A stretch of DNA of 10,548 bases from DASZGL01 sp035938875 (GTDB lineage: Bacteria; Chloroflexota; Dormibacteria; Aeolococcales; Aeolococcaceae): the NCBI GenBank assembly GCA_035938875.1, contig DASZGL010000035.1, forward strand, positions 1 through 10,548, written 5' to 3'. The position numbers and the translations under genes were made by a program. Below the pieces are notes generated by a model. The model searched no databases. It had not been told where the DNA came from and saw only the letters and a program-made list of their open reading frames with translations. Below, piece after piece: positions 6,831-10,548 of this stretch (position 1 is its first letter; every line of letters begins with the position of its first letter).

Positions 6831-7675
6831 GCGTCGACCGCCGATCGCTTTTCGTCATCTGTGGCGCCGCGGTGCTGCTGACAGCCGCCTGGCGGATGAC
6901 GCCCCCCACCGCACCGCCGCTCTACGACGGTCTGCCGCTCACCGTGGACCCGTACCGGTATGTGAGTCCGCCACCCGGCCTCCAACACCCCAAACCCGAC
7001 ACGTTCTCGCAGACGCTGGTGACCGACAGCGGCAAGTCCCCGGCGATCGCTGAGGCCACCGACGAGTCGCCGGCGCAGGCGCAGCTGCTCGCGCAGGGGG
7101 ACTCGTTCGCGCTGCCCCAGGGAGTCACGATGGTCACCGTCACCATCGCCCCGGTTGATGCTCCGGCGCAGAAGCCGTCCGCAGGATTCATCGACGGCAA
7201 CGTCTACAGCTTCAGCGTCAGCGCCGGCTCGACGCCCCTGCCCATGAAGCCCGGCGCCGAGGCGACGGTCGTGCTGCGCGGGCCGCCCGGAGCCACAGGC
7301 GTCGATGTGGAGCAGTTCAGCGGCACCTCGTGGGCCAAGCTCACTACGACGCCTGTCGGTGCGCCCGACACCTACGCCGCCAACGTCACCGTCCTGGGCG
7401 ACATCGCCCTGGTGGCAACCGGGGAAGCGCCGAGCACGCAGGCATCGTCGGGCGGCGGCGGAGCGGGCGGTGACGGTGGCGGGAGCAATGCGGCGGTGAT
7501 CGCCGCCATCGCGGCAGGCGGGGTCATCGTGATCGTCGCCGCGGCGATCGCCGGCATCCGGGCGCGGGCCACGAGGGGTTCACCTCCACGCCGTGCCGGG
7601 GCGCCCCGCCCGCCGACCGCTCGCGGCCGAGAGCGACCCTCGTCGCCGCGCCGCAAGCCGCCCCGGCGCCGCTGA
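6827..7675 (+). CDS. Double-anchored surface protein with Arg-rich cytoplasmic tail, unknown function
   Basis: I do not recognise this 282-aa protein. An N-terminal hydrophobic segment (8-22) acts as signal anchor or signal peptide. An extracytoplasmic region (about 26-205) is rich in Pro, Thr and Ser. It includes beta-like stretches such as VTMVTVTIAPVD, NVYSFSVSAG, EATVVLRGPPG and DIALVATG, the last resembling the end of a domain seen before a C-terminal anchor. A Gly-rich linker then leads into a transmembrane helix (about 222-244) and a 38-residue tail with 14 Arg and 1 Lys. The GTG start overlaps the protease stop (GTGA). The tail should sit in the cytoplasm and might bind nucleic acid, phospholipid or another protein. 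No cysteine pair or metal motif is seen. Confidence 0.75.
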   Translation: MSVDRRSLFVICGAAVLLTAAWRMTPPTAPPLYDGLPLTVDPYRYVSPPPGLQHPKPDTFSQTLVTDSGKSPAIAEATDESPAQAQLLAQGDSFALPQGVTMVTVTIAPVDAPAQKPSAGFIDGNVYSFSVSAGSTPLPMKPGAEATVVLRGPPGATGVDVEQFSGTSWAKLTTTPVGAPDTYAANVTVLGDIALVATGEAPSTQASSGGGGAGGDGGGSNAAVIAAIAAGGVIVIVAAAIAGIRARATRGSPPRRAGAPRPPTARGRERPSSPRRKPPRRR

Positions 7676-7686
7676 TCGCCGGTGGC

Positions 7687-9186
7687 ATGATGTCCGCCGC
7701 CGTGCCTGACCGTCTCACAGCCCTCGACGCCGCCTTCCTCCACTTCGAGCATCCCTGGACGCCGATGCACGTCGCCGGCCTGTACATCTTCGAGGGCACC
7801 CCGGAGATCCCCGGACGGCCGGGACTGCACGGGCTGTTCCACATGGTCGAGCAGCGACTTCCCCTGGTGCCCCGCTACCGCCAGCGCGTCGTCTCCGTGC
7901 CTCTCGGTCTCGGCCATCCGCTATGGGTCGACGACCCCGATTTCGACCTCAGCTATCACCTGCGTCGCGCCGCGCTGCCGGCACCCGGGGGAACACGCGA
8001 GCTGCTCGATTTCGTGGCGCGCATTCACGCGCGGCCCCTCGATCGCAGCCGGCCACTGTGGGAGATCTACGTCATCGAGGGGCTCGAGGATGGTCGCCTG
8101 GCGATGTACAGCAAGGTGCACCACGCCATGATCGACGGCATGGCGGGGATCGACCTGGCCACGGTGATCCTCGACACCACCCCCGAGGGCGCCCCGGCGC
8201 CGCCATCACGGCCGTTCGCGCCGCCGAAACTGCCCGGCCGCGCGCAGCTGCTCAGCGACGTGGTCAGAGGCGGCGCGGGGACCACGGCGGGTGCGTTGCG
8301 CAGCCTGCTGCAAAACCCGCGCGCGGCGATCGGCGAGGTCGCCTCGCAGGCGGCGGCGACAACCGGCATCCGCCGTTTCGCCGGGTTGCTGCGACCCGCG
8401 CCGACGGGACCGCTCAACGTGCCCGTGGGCCCGCATCGCCGCCTGGCTCTGGTGCCCATCTCACTTGTTCGTGCCAAAGCAGTCAAGAACAAGCTGGGAG
8501 GCACCGTCAACGACGTTGTGCTCACCGCGGTCGGCGAGGCGGTCGATCACTTCCTCGAACATCGCAACGTGGCGCACGAGGAGCAGACCTATCGGGTGAT
8601 GGTGCCCGTGTCGGTGCGCGACGAGTCGCAGCGCATGACCCTGGGCAACCGCGTTGCCGCGATGTTCGTCGACCTCCCGGTGGGACCGATGCCGGCGCGA
8701 CGCCGGCTGGCGACGGTGAGCCGGGCGATGACTGGCGTCAAGGAGAACCAGCAGGCGCTCGCCGCCGACCGGCTGATCGCACTCGGCGGGTGGGCGCCGG
8801 CGACGCTGCACGGACTCGCGGGCCGGATCGGCTTCTCCAGCCAGCGCGTGCTCAATCTCGTCGTGTCCAACGTGCCCGGGGTGCAATACCCGCTGTACGC
8901 CGGCGGCGCCCGGCTGCTCGAGACCTATCCGCTGCTGCCCCTCGCCGCAAACCTCGCGTCGGTGGTGTGCGTCACCAGCTACTGCGGCACGCTGTACTTC
9001 GGGCTCGTCGGTGACCGCGACGCCGTCCCCGATCTCGACGTGCTGGCGCGGGGTCTGCGACGCGGCTTCGACCGGCTCGAGATCGCCGCTCACCAGGCGC
9101 GCGACGAGGGCGACGCCCACCGGCCATCGCGCGGGAGAGCCCGCACCCGAACCCGCCGCGGCGAGCAGCAGCCGGCGTCGGTCTGA
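7687..9186 (+). CDS. Wax ester synthase / acyl-CoA:diacylglycerol acyltransferase (WS/DGAT)
   Basis: This 499-aa enzyme joins fatty acyl-CoA to diacylglycerol or fatty alcohols, making storage triacylglycerol or wax ester at the inner membrane or lipid bodies. The opening RLTALDAAFLHFE is typical of the family. The catalytic HHxxxDG is HHAMIDG (145-151). NKLGGTVNDVVLTAV carries the conserved ND pair, and NLVVSNVPG is the conserved C-terminal block. Length fits the usual 450-500 aa. The C-terminal 40 residues are an Arg/Glu/Ala-rich extension beyond the fold. The ATG at 7687 is followed at once by a second ATG at 7690, either of which may be used. It starts 11 bases after the previous stop, so co-transcription with the upstream operon is possible, although the function is unrelated. 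Converges on the merR-type gene with 19 bases between stops. Confidence 0.92.
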   Translation: MMSAAVPDRLTALDAAFLHFEHPWTPMHVAGLYIFEGTPEIPGRPGLHGLFHMVEQRLPLVPRYRQRVVSVPLGLGHPLWVDDPDFDLSYHLRRAALPAPGGTRELLDFVARIHARPLDRSRPLWEIYVIEGLEDGRLAMYSKVHHAMIDGMAGIDLATVILDTTPEGAPAPPSRPFAPPKLPGRAQLLSDVVRGGAGTTAGALRSLLQNPRAAIGEVASQAAATTGIRRFAGLLRPAPTGPLNVPVGPHRRLALVPISLVRAKAVKNKLGGTVNDVVLTAVGEAVDHFLEHRNVAHEEQTYRVMVPVSVRDESQRMTLGNRVAAMFVDLPVGPMPARRRLATVSRAMTGVKENQQALAADRLIALGGWAPATLHGLAGRIGFSSQRVLNLVVSNVPGVQYPLYAGGARLLETYPLLPLAANLASVVCVTSYCGTLYFGLVGDRDAVPDLDVLARGLRRGFDRLEIAAHQARDEGDAHRPSRGRARTRTRRGEQQPASV

Positions 9187-9189
9187 CGC
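9175..9189. terminator. Weak hairpin at the convergent gene ends
   Basis: GCGTC (9175-9179) pairs with GACGC (9185-9189) around a 5-base loop spanning the WS/DGAT stop. It could help end transcription from either side, since only 19 bases separate the two converging stops. There is no T-run on either strand, and such short GC stems are common by chance here. Confidence 0.15.
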
Positions 9190-9205
9190 GCGCCGTCGCC
9201 CTCGG

Positions 9206-10156
9206 TTACAGGACGCTCGAGAGCAGACCCGCCAATGCCGCTTCTCCCTGCACGCCTTCGGGCAGATCAGCGACGCTGCCCGCGGCACGGCCCGCAAGGA
9301 CGATGGGGACGTCGGGCCCGAGCCGGCGGCCGATCGCCTGCGCGGCCATCAGCGCAGCGGCGACGTGGCTGTTGTGCTCGATCGACATCGCCACGATGGC
9401 CGGGTGATGCGCGCTCACGGCGGTCGTCAGCTCGCCGACGGTGTCGCCGTCGACGACCACGGGTGACCAGCCGGACAGCGCCATGAGCAGGGCGATGGCT
9501 GCGGTGCCGGGGTCGCCGCCCTCGCCGGGTGCGGCGACGATCACCGCGCGCGGCCCCCGTCCATCGTCAGCCCAGGCGCGCAGCGCGTCGAGCCACTGTC
9601 GCGATGCGTCGAGGGCGAAGTCGAGACGTTCGCCAAGGGTTTCGTCGTCACTGGCGTCGACCCGGATGCGCACCTCGTCGATGGCTGGACGCAGCACCCG
9701 GCTCAGCATCCCCGACACACCGGACAGGGCGAGGGCACGGGTGAGAACGCTGAACACCTGCTGTCGATCGCGCGCTTCGAAGGCGGTGCTCAGGTCGGCC
9801 TGCATACGGCCGGCGTCGGCGGCGGTCGCCGGCGACGTGGCCGCCTCGGATTTCGCCTGGCGGGCTGCTTCGACGTGCGCCGCACCGGCGCGCACGGCAC
9901 GGTTCATCCGCTCGATGAGCAGCAGGTCGGCGGCGTCATAGAGACGGTGCCGCGCCGCGGTGCGCGACGGAGCCGGGATGCCGTAGCGGCGCTCCCAGGC
10001 GCGCAGCGTGTGGGCGGGCACACCGGTGCGACGCGCCGCTTCCTTGATGGGGACACGACCCACAGGAGCAGCGTCGCCGCCACCCGCCGCCGACGATGCC
10101 GTCAACCCGTCGCCGCGGCGACTCAGAGGAGCCGCGCCCGAGGTGTCCGCATCCAT
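9206..10156 (-). CDS. MerR-family regulator, CarH/LitR type with degenerate cobalamin domain
   Basis: This 316-aa DNA-binding protein has a MerR helix-turn-helix (about 34-75; IKEAARRTGV, LRAWERRYG, RHRLY) after a disordered 33-residue start. A helical bundle (120-195) and a Rossmann-like B12-binding fold (202-316) follow. This is the architecture of the light-sensing CarH/LitR repressors. The B12 contacts appear lost. Where the family has GExHxxG, with the cobalt-binding His, this protein has GEGGDPG (211-217, Gly214 in place of His). The W-x9-EH motif of the bundle reads Val166-x9-Glu176-Arg177. The start at 10156 is supported by GGAG eight bases upstream and overlaps the sppA-type gene by 34 bases. 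It may regulate without B12 or use another signal; targets are unknown. Confidence 0.85.
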   Translation of the reverse strand: MDADTSGAAPLSRRGDGLTASSAAGGGDAAPVGRVPIKEAARRTGVPAHTLRAWERRYGIPAPSRTAARHRLYDAADLLLIERMNRAVRAGAAHVEAARQAKSEAATSPATAADAGRMQADLSTAFEARDRQQVFSVLTRALALSGVSGMLSRVLRPAIDEVRIRVDASDDETLGERLDFALDASRQWLDALRAWADDGRGPRAVIVAAPGEGGDPGTAAIALLMALSGWSPVVVDGDTVGELTTAVSAHHPAIVAMSIEHNSHVAAALMAAQAIGRRLGPDVPIVLAGRAAGSVADLPEGVQGEAALAGLLSSVL

Positions 10157-10548
10157 CCCTCGAGCTCCGCGATCCAGCGCGGCCCGGGAGGTCCCATCCC
10201 CGCCATGGGCATTCCCACGCGCTGCATCAGCGTCCGGCGCGACTGCAGCCGGGTGACGATCCGCCGCGGTATGCCCGCCAGCTTCTGGGCTTCGTCGAGC
10301 GCCTCCTCCTCGTCGCAGACCGCGTCGATGAGGCGCAGCTCGACCGCCTCCTCGGCGAGCCACACCTCGCCGGTGGTCACCCGCGCCAGGCTGGCGTCGT
10401 CGAAGCCTCTGGCCTCGCGGACCACACCGGTGAAGCGGCGGAAGACGCCGTCGACCAGGGCTCGCTCCTTCTCCCTGTCCTCCTCCGTGGCTTCGCGCCA
10501 GGGCGCTCCCAGGTCCTTGAAGGGTCCGGTCTTGGTGACCAGCACCGA
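10123..10548 (-). CDS. sppA: Signal peptide peptidase SppA-type S49 protease, C-terminal part (cut by window edge)
   Basis: The frame is open across the right edge, so only the last 141 residues are present. They begin SVLVTKTGPFKDLGAPWREATEEDREK, matching the region after the catalytic serine in SppA/SohB proteins (K-x-G-x-[FY]-K-D-x-G-x-P). The later GEVWLAEEAVELRLIDAVCDEEEALDEA is the typical 'G-x-V-W-x-x-x-x-A-x-x-x-x-L-[VI]-D' block. The catalytic residues lie outside the window and cannot be judged. S49 members degrade cleaved signal peptides or quality-control substrates at the membrane. The tail (Met/Gly/Pro-rich, ending RTPRARLL) overlaps the start of the merR-type gene, so the two are probably co-transcribed. 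Confidence 0.85.
   Translation of the reverse strand, partial: SVLVTKTGPFKDLGAPWREATEEDREKERALVDGVFRRFTGVVREARGFDDASLARVTTGEVWLAEEAVELRLIDAVCDEEEALDEAQKLAGIPRRIVTRLQSRRTLMQRVGMPMAGMGPPGPRWIAELEGWMRTPRARLL

Noticed and set aside
7923..9014. 363-codon plus-strand frame inside the WS/DGAT gene
   Set aside because: Arg/Ala-rich shadow; the WS/DGAT frame carries the catalytic HHAMIDG and other family blocks.
10157..10363. 69-codon upstream extension of the merR-type frame
   Set aside because: It lies wholly within the sppA-type gene, is low-complexity Arg/Gly/Ala, and the ATG at 10156 has a GGAG eight bases upstream.

Overview
The window is a compact, very GC-rich bacterial segment. GTG/TTG starts, ATGA/GTGA gene overlaps, a wax-ester-synthase/DGAT gene and a LitR/CarH-type MerR gene all point to Actinomycetota or a neighbouring high-GC phylum. 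I cannot resolve the lineage further from sequence alone. I saw no rRNA, tRNA, CRISPR array, insertion sequence or phage gene.

Layout. (1) Positions 34-930: a haloalkane dehalogenase of the DhlA-like (HLD-I) type with all catalytic residues visible. (2) Positions 950-1657: an unrecognised four-helix membrane protein with His/Glu residues near its helix ends, probably read from a leaderless transcript. (3) Positions 1658-1732: a 75-base gap with two hairpins, one built from repeated CGGCATGC octamers, just before a strong ribosome binding site. (4) Positions 1733-7675: a densely packed plus-strand operon. In order it encodes a membrane-anchored beta-sandwich protein (YtkA-like), a CopC-CopD fusion with two extra C-terminal beta domains, a His-rich lipoprotein, a candidate 37-residue small protein, an orphan lipoprotein of the branched-chain amino-acid-binding type, a CPBP-type intramembrane protease and a double-anchored surface protein with a very basic tail. 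Gaps are 5 or 11 bases, or the genes overlap by 4 bases. (5) Positions 7687-9186: a WS/DGAT acyltransferase 11 bases further on, possibly on the same transcript. (6) On the minus strand, converging on the WS/DGAT gene: the 3' part of an sppA-type S49 peptidase running off the right edge, overlapped by a MerR regulator whose cobalamin domain has lost the expected B12-contact residues.

How the genes may work together. The central operon is almost wholly extracytoplasmic: every full-size product has a signal peptide, lipobox or membrane segments. The CopC domain keeps its Cu(II) ligands (His28, Asp112, His114). Signal cleavage should leave an N-terminal histidine on both CopC-CopD and the protein encoded just upstream. 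This suggests a surface copper acquisition or handling system. The roles of the lipoproteins, the protease and the tailed protein are inference only. The dehalogenase, acyltransferase, sppA and merR genes appear to be ordinary neighbours rather than parts of it.
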